A DNA stretch of 64,000 nt. Origin: an uncultured SAR116 cluster alpha proteobacterium (GTDB lineage: Bacteria > Pseudomonadota > Alphaproteobacteria > Puniceispirillales > Marisalimonadaceae). The number at the start of each line of letters is the position of its first letter. Position 1 is the stretch's first letter. This document shows, piece after piece, positions 10,243-18,826 of this stretch. The translations under genes and the position numbers were made by a program. Where the stretch lies: positions 1 to 64,000 of the forward strand of contig CACJJL010000008.1 in NCBI GenBank assembly GCA_902593735.1, written 5' to 3'. Under the pieces are notes generated by a model. It was not told the DNA's origin. It saw nothing but the letters and a program-made list of their open reading frames with translations, and did no database searches.

Positions 10243-11148
10243 ATGTCTATAAGACCAATTTTAAATGAAACAGTTTCAAAATCTGTTCTTGAAGGTGCAG
10301 GCGTCAGATTGGATAGAGCTTTTGGATTTGGAAATACGAGTGAGTTTGATCCATTTTTATTACTTGATGATTTCAGAAATAATGATCCTAGAGATTATCA
10401 AATGGGTTTCCCTTGGCACCCTCATAGAGGAATAGAGACTATAACTTATATTTTAAAAGGTTCTGTCGAACATAAAGATTCTTTAGGAAATTCAGGAGAA
10501 TTATCAGATGGTGATGTCCAATGGATGACAGCTGGTTCAGGAATACTTCACCAAGAAATGCCTAGAGGCAATGTTAAAGGCGAAATGCATGGTTTTCAAT
10601 TATGGGCAAATTTACCTTCAAGTCTTAAAATGACAAACCCAAATTATCAAGATATCAAATCAGGCGATATTAAAATAATTCATGAGGATGATGGAACAAT
10701 TATTAAAATTATAATTGGAGATTATAGAGGGTATAAAGGCATTATCAAAGGAATAGCTTCAAACCCAAAATATTTTGACATTTATGTACCCCCAAATAAA
10801 ATAAAGAGTTTCCCAATTTCAACCTACGATAATTGTTTTGCTTACATTTTTGAGGGTGCCGCAAAGTTTGATTATTCTTCTGATCCTAAAGGAATAAAAA
10901 TAGAGAAATCAATAAATAACAAAAAGCACACAATTAGGGATATGAGCGGCAATAAGACTTTAATTACTTTTGATAAAGGAAATAATGTTAAACTTCTTTC
11001 TGGAAATAAAGGTGTAAGATTTCTGTTAGTTTCTGGAAATCCAATTGAAGAACCTGTCGCATGGTATGGACCTATTGTAATGAATACTGACGAAGAAATT
11101 AAACAAGCTATTACCGAATTAAACAATGGAACTTTTATTAGGGAATAA
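10243..11148 (+). CDS. Pirin family protein
   Basis: Bicupin protein of 301 residues. The N-terminal cupin has the full pirin metal site: His59 and His61 in WHPHRGIET, and His103 and Glu105 in GILHQEMPR. Some bacterial pirins are quercetinases; others bind partner proteins, so function is not fixed. The C-terminal domain (about 170-290) includes VRFLLVSGNPIEEPVAWYGPIVMNT in shortened form. It starts at ATG 10243 after AAGAGAAAAATT. The ketopantoate reductase-like gene follows 13 bases after the stop. Confidence 0.93.
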   Translation: MSIRPILNETVSKSVLEGAGVRLDRAFGFGNTSEFDPFLLLDDFRNNDPRDYQMGFPWHPHRGIETITYILKGSVEHKDSLGNSGELSDGDVQWMTAGSGILHQEMPRGNVKGEMHGFQLWANLPSSLKMTNPNYQDIKSGDIKIIHEDDGTIIKIIIGDYRGYKGIIKGIASNPKYFDIYVPPNKIKSFPISTYDNCFAYIFEGAAKFDYSSDPKGIKIEKSINNKKHTIRDMSGNKTLITFDKGNNVKLLSGNKGVRFLLVSGNPIEEPVAWYGPIVMNTDEEIKQAITELNNGTFIRE

Positions 11149-11161
11149 GGGAGAAAAAGAA

Positions 11162-12100
11162 ATGAAAATTGCGATAATTGGGGCAGGTGCAATGGGATCA
11201 ATATATGCATCCTTTCTTTCCAAAAATAATGAGGTTTTAGTAATTGATCTTTGGGAAGAGCACCTTAAAGTTATAAAAAATGATGGATTAAGAGTTTCAG
11301 GTTTTAGTGGCGATAATGTTGTTAAAAATATCAATGTGTCTAGTAATGTTGAAGATGCACTAGGGTGTGAGTTATTTGTAATCGCGACAAAAGCGTCTGG
11401 CGTAGGCATAGTAGCATCAAAGTTAAGTAAAATTATAAATGATGACTCATTAATATTGACTATTCAAAATGGTCTTGGTACAGGAGAAAGAATTGCTAGA
11501 TATATGCCTACAGATAATATCCTTTTAGGTGTTGCTCAGGGTTTTGGAGCCGCAATAAAAGGACCTGGACACGCACATCACAATAATATGAGTATGATTA
11601 GAATAGGTGAAATGAATGGAGGAATAACTCCAAGATTAGAAAAATTAGTAAAGCTATGGTGTGATGCTGGCTTTAATGCAAAAGCTTTTGCTGATATAGA
11701 ACAATTAATATGGGAAAAGTTTATCTGTAATGTGGCATGGAGTGGCTCTTGTTCGATTTTTAGAAAGACTATTGGAGAAGTTATGAATAGTGAACATATG
11801 CTTGATATAGCTAAAGGATGTGCATTAGAGGCAAGAAAAATGGGCGATTTGAAAAATGTTAATTTCACATTTGAAAATACAGTTGAGTACATTACAGAGT
11901 TTGGTAAAAAACTTTTGGACTCTAAACCTTCTATGCTTCAAGATTTAGAAGCAAAAAAATTATGCGAAATTGATGCAATTAATGGAATGGTAGTTTCCTT
12001 AGGAGCAATCTACAATATAAAAACACCATACAATTCTGTTGTAACCTCATTAATTAAGGCACAAGAGTTAGAATATAAAGCAAAAACATACATTAATTGA
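11162..12100 (+). CDS. Ketopantoate reductase family protein (ApbA/PanE)
   Basis: NADPH-dependent reductase of the PanE family, 312 residues from the chosen start. The Rossmann motif IIGAGAMGS is at residues 5-13, the ILTIQNGLGTGE segment near 100, and the catalytic-Lys region is IWEKFICNVAWS near 190. I chose ATG 11162 because AAGGGAGAA sits just upstream; the open frame reaches back to 11126 but that would overlap the pirin gene. True PanE makes pantoate for CoA, but many paralogues act on other 2-oxo acids. No panB or panC is adjacent, so the substrate is unresolved. Confidence 0.88.
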   Translation: MKIAIIGAGAMGSIYASFLSKNNEVLVIDLWEEHLKVIKNDGLRVSGFSGDNVVKNINVSSNVEDALGCELFVIATKASGVGIVASKLSKIINDDSLILTIQNGLGTGERIARYMPTDNILLGVAQGFGAAIKGPGHAHHNNMSMIRIGEMNGGITPRLEKLVKLWCDAGFNAKAFADIEQLIWEKFICNVAWSGSCSIFRKTIGEVMNSEHMLDIAKGCALEARKMGDLKNVNFTFENTVEYITEFGKKLLDSKPSMLQDLEAKKLCEIDAINGMVVSLGAIYNIKTPYNSVVTSLIKAQELEYKAKTYIN

Positions 12101-12240
12101 ATCTTGCTATAATTAGAGATTTTAAATATAGTAAAGTATTTATTAAGTTCATGAATGAATATGCCATGTTTTTTAATAAATTTAAATTATAACAAGATAT
12201 TCTTAGTATTAATTATTAAGAATTAAGAAAAGGAAAAAAA
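12101..12240 (+). promoter_or_regulatory. AT-rich leader of the first cold-shock gene
   Basis: A 140-base gap ahead of the cold-shock gene. TTCTTA (12200-12205) and TAAGAA (12217-12222) can pair just before the ribosome site AAGGA (12231-12235). Cold-shock mRNAs often have structured leaders that respond to temperature; this one is much weaker than the leader of the second copy at 22037-22175. Confidence 0.3.
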
Positions 12241-12447
12241 ATGGCCACAGGAACAGTTAAATGGTTCAATCCTACTAAGGGTTATGGCTTTATTGAACCA
12301 GAAGGGGGAGATAAGGACGTATTTGTTCATATTAGCGCTGTACAAGCTGCAGGAATGACTACCCTTGAACCTGATCAAAAAATTGAGTATGAACTTGAAG
12401 ACGGCAAAGACGGTAAAGTTTCTGCTGGGAACCTTAAAGCTATCTAA
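12241..12447 (+). CDS. Cold-shock protein, CspA family (copy 1)
   Basis: A single cold-shock domain of 68 residues that binds single-stranded nucleic acid and acts as an RNA chaperone. RNP1 (KGYGFIEP) and RNP2 (DVFVHIS) are both intact, after the typical GTVKWFNPTKG start. AAGGA precedes ATG 12241. A second, closely similar copy is at 21830-22036 on the other strand. The trpR operon follows 60 bases later without a clear terminator between them. Confidence 0.97.
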   Translation: MATGTVKWFNPTKGYGFIEPEGGDKDVFVHISAVQAAGMTTLEPDQKIEYELEDGKDGKVSAGNLKAI

Positions 12448-12496
12448 ACTTTAAAAAACAAATTTTCTCAGATAAATATTTTAACTAATAATTAAT

Positions 12497-12508
12497 TGTA
12501 CTAGTACA
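12497..12508. promoter_or_regulatory. Palindrome resembling a TrpR operator, overlapping the trpR start
   Basis: TGTACTAGTACA is a perfect 12-base palindrome whose last base is the A of the trpR ATG. The ACTAGT core and the GTACT/AGTAC arms match half-sites of known E. coli TrpR operators (trp, aroH, mtr). The position over the start codon, with no Shine-Dalgarno sequence, suggests autoregulation of a leaderless or nearly leaderless trpR-trpE-trpG transcript. Binding is inferred. Confidence 0.45.
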
Positions 12509-12801
12509 TGAATACAAACTTACTTGCCAAATTACTCGTAACCACAAATGATTTAAATAATATGAAGTTATTACTTAAAGCTATCTTTACAAGTAAAGAA
12601 TTAAAGGAGTTTGATAATCGTTTAAAAATATTTCAATTGCTAATGCAAGGAAAAAAACATAGAGAAATATCTGAAGATTTAAATGTAGGAATAGCTACGG
12701 TTACAAGAGGCTCTTTAGCATTTGAAAAAGAAGAAATTTTTAAAATGAAAACAAACATAATGGATATTTTAAGATCAAAAAAATTCAATGATGACAAGTA
12801 A
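12508..12801 (+). CDS. trpR: Trp repressor-like transcription factor
   Basis: A 97-residue all-helical protein of the TrpR superfamily. The helix-turn-helix HREISEDLNVGIATVTRGS (about residues 51-69) closely matches the DNA-reading segment of E. coli TrpR, including the GIAT-TRGS signature, and upstream helices DLNNMKLLLKAIFTSKEL align with the dimer core. It lies directly ahead of trpE with a 14-base overlap, which supports control of tryptophan synthesis. TrpR is best known from gammaproteobacteria and chlamydiae, so its presence in an alphaproteobacterial context is notable. ATG 12508 has no ribosome site and carries the operator-like palindrome. Confidence 0.82.
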   Translation: MNTNLLAKLLVTTNDLNNMKLLLKAIFTSKELKEFDNRLKIFQLLMQGKKHREISEDLNVGIATVTRGSLAFEKEEIFKMKTNIMDILRSKKFNDDK

Positions 12802-14194
12802 AAAAGAACAAAAGAAAATTAATATTAATGGTAAGCCTAAATATATTAATTTAGGCACCGATTATAATTTTTTTGAATTATTCCAAAAAATCCAATTAAA
12901 TTTTGTAAATTGTTTCTTATTTGAATCCCTAGGAGAAGAAAGTAACATTTCTCGATATCATATTATCGGTTTTGATCCAAAATATATCATATCTTCTGAA
13001 AATGATAATGAACTAAAAATTAATTGTCCCACAAGTGATGAAACTGACACAATTACTTGTGACAATCCATATTACAAATTAAGAGATATTATTCCTCAAA
13101 ATGTTATTTCAAGAAAATATGCAGGTGGGTTAGTAGGTTATATAAGTTATGACAGTATTAACTACTTTGAGAGTAACTTAAACATAAAAAAACATCCCAA
13201 GTTTGAATCTTTCAAGTTCGGAGTGTTTCTTGATGGTCTTATTTATGATCAAATGACTGGTGAAGTATTTTATTATTATTATGAAGAAAATAAAATCGAG
13301 AAAATAAAAAAAATCATCAAGGAAAAATGTAAAAAAAGTTTAAGTATTCAATGTAAGTTTTTAAATGATTCTATGACAAAGGATCAACATAAAAAAACTG
13401 TTTTAAAAATCAAAGAAGATATTAAAAATGGATTAATTTTTCAATGTGAAGTTGGATTTAAAAGTTATTATGAAATCAAAGGAGATCAAACAGCAATTTA
13501 CGAAAAACTAAGAAACTTGAACCCTTCCCCACATATGTACTTTATGAAATTTTGTGATCAAGTAATAATTGGTGCATCTCCAGAACTACTTTTTAGACTA
13601 AGAAATGGTGAAATGGAAACATTTCCTTTAGCTGGAACAACAAAAAGAGGAAAAGACAAACTTGAAGATCTTAAACTAGCAAGAGAATTATTAAACGATA
13701 AAAAAGAAATTGCAGAACACAATATGCTAGTGGATTTGCATAGAAATGATTTAGGAAGAGTAGCTAAATTTGGTACTGTCAAAGTTAGAAACTTAATGGA
13801 TATTAAAAAATATTCACACGTCCAACATATCTCATCAGAAATTGCTGGTATAATAAGTGAGGAAGAAGATATGTTTTCTGCACTAGCATCAAATTTCCCC
13901 GCAGGTACCTTGTCTGGAGCTCCAAAGATTGAAGCAATGAAAATAATTAATGAAATAGAAGAAGAAGGAAGAGGACCTTACGGAGGTGCAATAGGACAAT
14001 TTGGATTTAATGGTGATTGTACATTTGCAATACCAATTAGATCAATTTTTATAACAGGCGAACAAGCTTATGCTCAGACATGTGGTGGTAATGTATATGA
14101 CTCTGATCCTGATAAAGAATATTTGGAAATAGAAAGAAAACTAGCTGCAATGAAGACAGTACTAGCTTCATTTGAAGAAAAGGAAATTAAATGA
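12788..14194 (+). CDS. trpE: Anthranilate synthase component I
   Basis: Converts chorismate plus ammonia to anthranilate, with TrpG supplying the ammonia. The 468 residues include the chorismate-binding domain with the FPLAGTTKRGKD motif. The Ala at this position is typical of anthranilate synthase; aminodeoxychorismate synthase (PabB) has a Lys there, so I exclude pabB. The HNMLVDLHRNDLGRV, PAGTLSGAPKIEAM and YGGAIGQFGFNG blocks are intact. The N-terminal FLFESLGEE region corresponds to the Trp feedback site. It overlaps trpR by 14 bases and trpG by 4 (ATGA), so the genes are translationally coupled. Confidence 0.95.
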   Translation: MMTSKKEQKKININGKPKYINLGTDYNFFELFQKIQLNFVNCFLFESLGEESNISRYHIIGFDPKYIISSENDNELKINCPTSDETDTITCDNPYYKLRDIIPQNVISRKYAGGLVGYISYDSINYFESNLNIKKHPKFESFKFGVFLDGLIYDQMTGEVFYYYYEENKIEKIKKIIKEKCKKSLSIQCKFLNDSMTKDQHKKTVLKIKEDIKNGLIFQCEVGFKSYYEIKGDQTAIYEKLRNLNPSPHMYFMKFCDQVIIGASPELLFRLRNGEMETFPLAGTTKRGKDKLEDLKLARELLNDKKEIAEHNMLVDLHRNDLGRVAKFGTVKVRNLMDIKKYSHVQHISSEIAGIISEEEDMFSALASNFPAGTLSGAPKIEAMKIINEIEEEGRGPYGGAIGQFGFNGDCTFAIPIRSIFITGEQAYAQTCGGNVYDSDPDKEYLEIERKLAAMKTVLASFEEKEIK

Positions 14195-14853
14195 AAGTTG
14201 TAATAATTGACAATTATGACTCTTTTACTTTTAACCTTTATCAATATTGTGGTGAAATTTTAAATAAAAGAACATTATCTGGCCAATATGAAATAATTGT
14301 TAAAAGAAATGATGAAATAACAGTAAAAAATTTAGAAAATTTTAATCCTGATAAAATAATTATATCGCCGGGCCCAGGTTCTCCAGATAAGAAACAATAT
14401 TTTGGTAATTGCCAGGATATTATTCTTAAATTAGGAAAATCAATTCCTATTTTAGGAATATGTCTAGGAATGCAAGGGATAGTTCATTCTTTTGGGGGCA
14501 AAATAATACATGCAAAAGAACCTATGCATGGAAAAATTTCTTTCTTATTACATGATGAAAAAGGTATATATGAAAAAATCCCTCAAAATATCGAGATTAT
14601 GCGATATCATTCCTTGGTAGTTGACATTGAAACTTTACCTGATTGTTTTGCCATAAATGGAATTTCACAAGAGGATGATAATGAAAATAATATACTGGAA
14701 ATAAAACAAATCACTCCTAAATGTGAAATCATGGCAATATCTCACAAAATCTACCCAATTTATGGTATACAATACCACCCAGAGTCATTTGGCAGTGAGG
14801 GTGGAATAGAGATATTACAAAATTTTTTATTTAATGATAATGGTACTAAATGA
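14191..14853 (+). CDS. trpG: Anthranilate synthase component II (glutamine amidotransferase)
   Basis: Class I glutamine amidotransferase that passes ammonia to TrpE. The nucleophile Cys91 sits in GICLGMQG, the catalytic His and Glu in QYHPESFG near residue 194, and the oxyanion strand in IISPGPGSP at 57-65. At 220 residues it is slightly longer than typical TrpG because of an insert near residues 25-32 and another near 158-170. In some bacteria one TrpG/PabA serves both synthases. It overlaps both neighbours by four bases (ATGA). trpD, trpC, trpB and trpA are not in the window. Confidence 0.95.
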   Translation: MKVVIIDNYDSFTFNLYQYCGEILNKRTLSGQYEIIVKRNDEITVKNLENFNPDKIIISPGPGSPDKKQYFGNCQDIILKLGKSIPILGICLGMQGIVHSFGGKIIHAKEPMHGKISFLLHDEKGIYEKIPQNIEIMRYHSLVVDIETLPDCFAINGISQEDDNENNILEIKQITPKCEIMAISHKIYPIYGIQYHPESFGSEGGIEILQNFLFNDNGTK

Positions 14854-15824
14854 AAACAAAAGTAATCAAGATTTATGAAACTGGTTCAGTGGATGTTCTT
14901 AAAATTGAAGAAGTTGAAATTGATAAACCAGGTTTAAATGATGTTTTAATTGAACACTCCTATGCAGGATTAAATTTCATAGATATTAATCAAAGAAGAG
15001 GCACCTATCCACTTAAAACTCTTCCTCAAATTATGGGAATGGAAGCCTCCGGCATCATTAAAGAAGTAGGACAAAATGTATCAAAATTCAAAATTGGTGA
15101 CAAAGTAACTCATTGTATGAATCTTGGATCCTACTCAAAATTAATGATATTGAATCAGGATAGAGTTATTAAACTCAAAATTGACGTTGATTTAAGTATT
15201 GCTGCGGCCTCAACTTTACAGGGGCTAACAGCACAATATCTTATAAACCACTCTTACAAACTAAAGCCCAACAATACTGTTTTAATTCACGCTATTGCTG
15301 GGGGAGTGGGACAAATACTGAGTCAATGGGCAAAAAATATTGGAGCTTATGTAATTGGTACAGTCAGCAATCCACAAAAAGAGAAAATAGCTAAAATAAA
15401 CGGATGTGATTTTATAATAAATTATACTGAAAATAATTTTGTTGAGAAAATTATAGAAATCACTAAAAAGAAGGGTGTCGATGTTATTTATGATTCTGTT
15501 GGGAAAGATACTTTTTTAAAAGGAATTAAATGTTTAGCACCAAAAGGTAGAATAGTAAGTTTTGGTGTTTCGTCAGGACCGATAGAACCGATTAACATTA
15601 ATTTATTGAGATCATTTTCTGGTTCAATTGCAACTGGAGGTCTGAATACATACATCAAAGACAGTAATGAAATGCAGAATAATGCTGACGCATTTTTTGA
15701 CTTGATTTTAAAAAAAGAAATAGATATCGACATTACAAAAGAATTTAATATTGAAGAAATTCAAAAAGCTCAATTGAGTTTAGAAAGCAGACAAACAACT
15801 GGATCAGTAATTCTTAAATTTTAA
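14850..15824 (+). CDS. Zinc-independent quinone oxidoreductase (MDR family)
   Basis: NADPH-dependent quinone/enone reductase of the QOR/zeta-crystallin type, 324 residues. It lacks the zinc-binding Cys/His pattern of alcohol dehydrogenases and carries the QOR blocks GLTAQYLI and HAIAGGVGQ (dinucleotide site near residues 145-153). YAGLNFIDINQRRGTYP near residue 30-47 is also typical. It is coupled to trpG by an ATGA overlap, so it is expressed with the trp genes although no biochemical link is evident. The physiological substrate is unknown. Confidence 0.9.
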   Translation: MKTKVIKIYETGSVDVLKIEEVEIDKPGLNDVLIEHSYAGLNFIDINQRRGTYPLKTLPQIMGMEASGIIKEVGQNVSKFKIGDKVTHCMNLGSYSKLMILNQDRVIKLKIDVDLSIAAASTLQGLTAQYLINHSYKLKPNNTVLIHAIAGGVGQILSQWAKNIGAYVIGTVSNPQKEKIAKINGCDFIINYTENNFVEKIIEITKKKGVDVIYDSVGKDTFLKGIKCLAPKGRIVSFGVSSGPIEPININLLRSFSGSIATGGLNTYIKDSNEMQNNADAFFDLILKKEIDIDITKEFNIEEIQKAQLSLESRQTTGSVILKF

Positions 15825-15889
15825 ATTTTTTACTTTATAAAGTTACATAATTTATTATCATATAATACTAAAATGGAGTAGAAATATAA

Positions 15890-16993
15890 ATGCTCAATCT
15901 TGGATTATTTATGATGCCACTTCATCCAGCTGATAAAGACTTTGGCATTTCCTATGAAGAGGATAGACAACTAGTTCTTTTAGTAGATAAGCTTAATTAT
16001 AAAGAAGCCTGGATGGGTGAACATTATAGCTCAACTGCTGAACCTGTTACTTCACCATTAATTTTTAATGCTTCATTAATATCAGAGACAAATAACATCA
16101 AATTTGGATCTGGAGTTATTTCCTTACCCCAACAACATCCTGCCGTGATTGCAGGACAAGTTAGTTTATTAGATCATCTCTCTAAGGGGAGAGTCATTAT
16201 GGGTGTAGGTGCTGGTGGATTAGTAAGCGATTGGGAATTGTTTGGCAATGAAGATGGTCGTAAACGTGCAATTACTATGATTGAATCGGTGGAAGCAATC
16301 ATAGAGTTTTGGAAAGATAACGAAAGTTACAATTATAAGGGTGAGTTTCTAGACATATCATTGAATAAAAATATTGTATCTGAACTTGGGATCGGAAAGT
16401 TTGTTAAACCATTTCAAAACCCACATCCAGAAATTGCAGTTTCTTTGAAGAACCCAAATTCTATGACGGCAAAACTTGCGGGTGAAAAAGGATGGATTCC
16501 AATTTCAGGAAATTTTATTGATGCAAAAGATATAGCTACTCACTGGCCTGCTTATCTCGAAGGTGCTAAAAAAGCTGGAAGAAAACCATTATATGATAAA
16601 TGGAGAGTTGGCAGAAGTATTCTAATAACAAATTCAAATGAGGAAGCTAATGAAATTCTTAATAATCCAAACGGTGTTTTTTCAAATTACTTTCTTTACT
16701 TAAATACAGTCTCAAAACTTGCATCAGGTACTGCAAGTAAGGACATTAACATTACAAATGAACTTCCTCATGCTATGAAGAAAGCAAAAGATTTAATAAT
16801 AATTGGCGATCAATCTACTGTTATAGATAAATTAATTGAATTTATAGATATTGTTGGACCTTTTGGAACACTTTTAATTACAGGTCATGATTTTGGTAAT
16901 TCCAGAAAACTATGGGAAAGTTCATTCACTAAAATGGCAGAAAATGTTCAACCAATATTAAGTAAATATTTAAAACAGAAGTTTGCAGCTTAA
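15890..16993 (+). CDS. LLM class flavin-dependent oxidoreductase
   Basis: Bacterial luciferase-like TIM-barrel monooxygenase of 367 residues, presumably using reduced FMN or F420-like flavin. The signature segments include WMGEHYSS near residue 41, FGSGVISLPQQHP near 75-87 and SKGRVIMGVGAGG near 99-111. The subgroup resembles long-chain alkane and limonene monooxygenase-like proteins, but the substrate cannot be assigned. It starts at ATG 15890 behind GGAG with a rather long spacer. It converges with the ExbB/ExbD-like cluster, with three bases between the stop codons. Confidence 0.9.
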   Translation: MLNLGLFMMPLHPADKDFGISYEEDRQLVLLVDKLNYKEAWMGEHYSSTAEPVTSPLIFNASLISETNNIKFGSGVISLPQQHPAVIAGQVSLLDHLSKGRVIMGVGAGGLVSDWELFGNEDGRKRAITMIESVEAIIEFWKDNESYNYKGEFLDISLNKNIVSELGIGKFVKPFQNPHPEIAVSLKNPNSMTAKLAGEKGWIPISGNFIDAKDIATHWPAYLEGAKKAGRKPLYDKWRVGRSILITNSNEEANEILNNPNGVFSNYFLYLNTVSKLASGTASKDINITNELPHAMKKAKDLIIIGDQSTVIDKLIEFIDIVGPFGTLLITGHDFGNSRKLWESSFTKMAENVQPILSKYLKQKFAA

Positions 16994-16996
16994 TAA

Positions 16997-17467
16997 TTAT
17001 TTTGGCATCATTTTCTGAAATGGAAATCTATAAGTTTTCAAAGTAAATTCGTTATTTCTAGACCTTTTGTCTTGATCTTCTTTTACAATTTCACCCATTT
17101 GAGGAACACCAGATCTTTCTGCATTTCTTTTAGCCTGATCTAGTGCTTCTTCGTTTTCTTCTGTGTATGGAAATTTAAACAGCTTATTTATACCATCTTT
17201 AATAGCCCATAAAATAATAAATCTATCTCCTTGTTCATATACTACTGAATGATGTTCATAAACAAATTGTTCAGGAGGTCTATCAAACATAGGTCGCCCA
17301 ATGAACTCATGATTGGTATAAAAACTAAGCCAAATTGCTATAAAAATTATTGGAACAGTAAAAAACCTTTGCCATATATTTTTAGTAAAAAAAGGTAGAC
17401 AACAAATGGCCCCTGCAAATGACCAAATAAGCATTAACTGACCTGAACTTATTGTGAAATCAATCAT
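16997..17467 (-). CDS. Hypothetical membrane protein linked to an ExbB/ExbD-like pair
   Basis: A 156-residue protein with two likely membrane helices (about residues 10-27 and 33-50) and a charged soluble tail at about 55-156. I do not recognise the family. Its start codon overlaps the stop codon of the ExbD-like gene by one base (TAATG), so it is translationally coupled and probably works with that pair. The soluble part is rich in Glu, Lys and Arg, and WAIKDGINKLFKFPY is the most regular segment. Confidence 0.6.
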   Translation of the reverse strand: MIDFTISSGQLMLIWSFAGAICCLPFFTKNIWQRFFTVPIIFIAIWLSFYTNHEFIGRPMFDRPPEQFVYEHHSVVYEQGDRFIILWAIKDGINKLFKFPYTEENEEALDQAKRNAERSGVPQMGEIVKEDQDKRSRNNEFTLKTYRFPFQKMMPK

Positions 17468-18087
17468 TATACCCCACTCTTCTTTCTAATGATCTCACCA
17501 TCAATTATAAGCTCATTTGTTGGATCTACATGAACTATGCCGTTGTAATCGACTCTAAATTTAAATGCAGGAAGTTCTTGTCCTTCTGCGCTAAAAAATA
17601 ATTTTTTTGTGTATTCTTCTTTATATGGATTTACCTTAAGTAATTTTACTGTAGCATGCGTAAGTGGAGCAGGAAATTTTCTAGCATTATAAAAATGTAT
17701 TGTTACAAGATACGATCTTGCTTCAGGTGTCCTGATTGCGACTACTTCCCGATTTTCTTTTAAATAAACAGTTTTACCATTCTGATCTACATAAGTATCA
17801 TTTACAGTTCCTAAATCATCTCTTTCTAAATGAATTAGAGCATCATCAGGTCTCCTAAAACTAACAATATGTCCCATATTATCTTTTACCCAAATATCAA
17901 GATCGAATGGTTTTTCTCCGTCCCATTCAAGCTCTATAAAATACTCCGCTTTTGGTTTTATGGTCTCTTTCTTTGCAACTGGGTTTATTAATAAAAAAGC
18001 AAGCATAAAAAGAAAAACAAAGCCAATCAGCATATTAAATAAAAGGTCAATGAACCCAAAAGATGATCTATATCTTGGATCACTCAT
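17467..18087 (-). CDS. ExbD/MotB-like stator protein with a novel periplasmic domain
   Basis: A 206-residue protein with a short cytoplasmic N-terminus, one membrane helix (about 12-36) and a periplasmic domain of about 165 residues. The helix begins GFIDLLFNMLIGF, placing Asp14 where ExbD, TolR and MotB have their proton-carrying Asp. The periplasmic part has an ELEWDGEKPFDLDIWVKDNMG segment (shown in part) reminiscent of beta-sandwich domains with Asp-rich turns. It has no OmpA-like peptidoglycan motif. It overlaps the ExbB-like gene by eight bases. The role is unassigned. Confidence 0.65.
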   Translation of the reverse strand: MSDPRYRSSFGFIDLLFNMLIGFVFLFMLAFLLINPVAKKETIKPKAEYFIELEWDGEKPFDLDIWVKDNMGHIVSFRRPDDALIHLERDDLGTVNDTYVDQNGKTVYLKENREVVAIRTPEARSYLVTIHFYNARKFPAPLTHATVKLLKVNPYKEEYTKKLFFSAEGQELPAFKFRVDYNGIVHVDPTNELIIDGEIIRKKSGV

Positions 18088-18538
18088 ATTTTGTATTATT
18101 CTCTAAAATTACCATTTGAATTTTTGTTAGTACACTTCCAACCAAACCTGAAAGTGTTGTACATAGGGCAGTACTCATACCAAGTGCCATATTTGAAATT
18201 ACTTTCTGAACATTTTCAACGTTACTTACATCTAAATTATCAAATGCAGAACTCAACATCAGTAAAAAGCCTGCTACTGTTCCAATTAATCCAAGTGTGA
18301 CCATTGTCTCCGAAGCAAACCAAATGTAGTTACTGAGTTTTATATATTGGGTATCAGATCTAAAACTTAGAAATCCTGTTGCAATAGAAGTCGAAACAAA
18401 GATTGTTATTATTATAAAACTAATTTTTGTTTGATCTGCATTCCATAATTCATCAAACCAACCATAAGTAAATATTAAAATAGCTGCAAACGAAACAGTA
18501 ACTACCTGTATCCACCATAATAAAAAAGCTTTAGACAA
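18080..18538 (-). CDS. MotA/TolQ/ExbB proton channel family protein
   Basis: A 152-residue membrane protein with about four hydrophobic helices. Two TolQ-type pore helices are recognisable: ETMVTLGLIGTVAGFLLML near residues 79-97 and NMALGMSTALCTTLSGLVG near 116-134, with the conserved small and Thr residues lining a proton path. It is shorter than ExbB, TolQ or MotA because the cytoplasmic loop is almost absent. With the downstream ExbD-like gene it would form a proton-driven stator. No TonB, TolA, TolB or flagellar gene is nearby. Confidence 0.75.
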   Translation of the reverse strand: MSKAFLLWWIQVVTVSFAAILIFTYGWFDELWNADQTKISFIIITIFVSTSIATGFLSFRSDTQYIKLSNYIWFASETMVTLGLIGTVAGFLLMLSSAFDNLDVSNVENVQKVISNMALGMSTALCTTLSGLVGSVLTKIQMVILENNTKYE

Positions 18539-18826
18539 TTTTTTTTATTACCTCCTACTCAATATTGCTACTATTCAAAAAAAAATGCTAGAATTATATA
18601 TTAAGTGTGCTTTTATTAATTAAAATTTAATTAAAATAGCTCAATTTATTATCTTATTATTTATATAACCACAAACTTAGCATATTGTTTCCTATATGAG
18701 GCCAATTATGTTACAATTATGTTAATTGCTTCTATTTTGGAAAGAATTATATTCCATTTACCTATATTCTCTTATGCATTTTTTTATCTTATATATATTA
18801 ATATGAAGGAATAAACCTTCTCTAAT
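18539..18826 (+). other. 288-base intergenic region ahead of the DUF1127 gene
   Basis: Divergent spacer between the ExbB-like gene and the DUF1127 gene, with no credible reading frame. A sigma-70-like pair TTGCTT (18726-18731) and TATATT (18748-18753) with a 16-base spacer could drive the DUF1127 gene. A second TA-rich box lies at 18791-18800. I saw no clear heat-shock-type promoter. Confidence 0.35.
18805..18820 (+). promoter_or_regulatory. Hairpin in the DUF1127 leader
   Basis: GAAGG (18805-18809) and CCTTC (18816-18820) flank AATAAA, so the only purine-rich ribosome-site-like sequence ahead of the DUF1127 ATG can be masked in a five-pair hairpin. It may modulate translation. The stem is short and could be chance. 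Confidence 0.35.

Noticed and set aside
11126-11161. Extended N-terminus of the ketopantoate reductase-like gene
   Set aside because: The extra twelve residues overlap the pirin gene and lack the family start; the ribosome site before 11162 is clear.
12788-14194. Possible pabB (aminodeoxychorismate synthase) instead of trpE
   Set aside because: The AGT motif has Ala where PabB carries the catalytic Lys, and the gene is coupled to a TrpR-like gene.
16997-18538. Zorya-like defence system (MotA/MotB-like ZorAB)
   Set aside because: There is no ZorA-type long tail, no OmpA domain on the partner and no ZorC, ZorD or ZorE gene; the proteins are much smaller.
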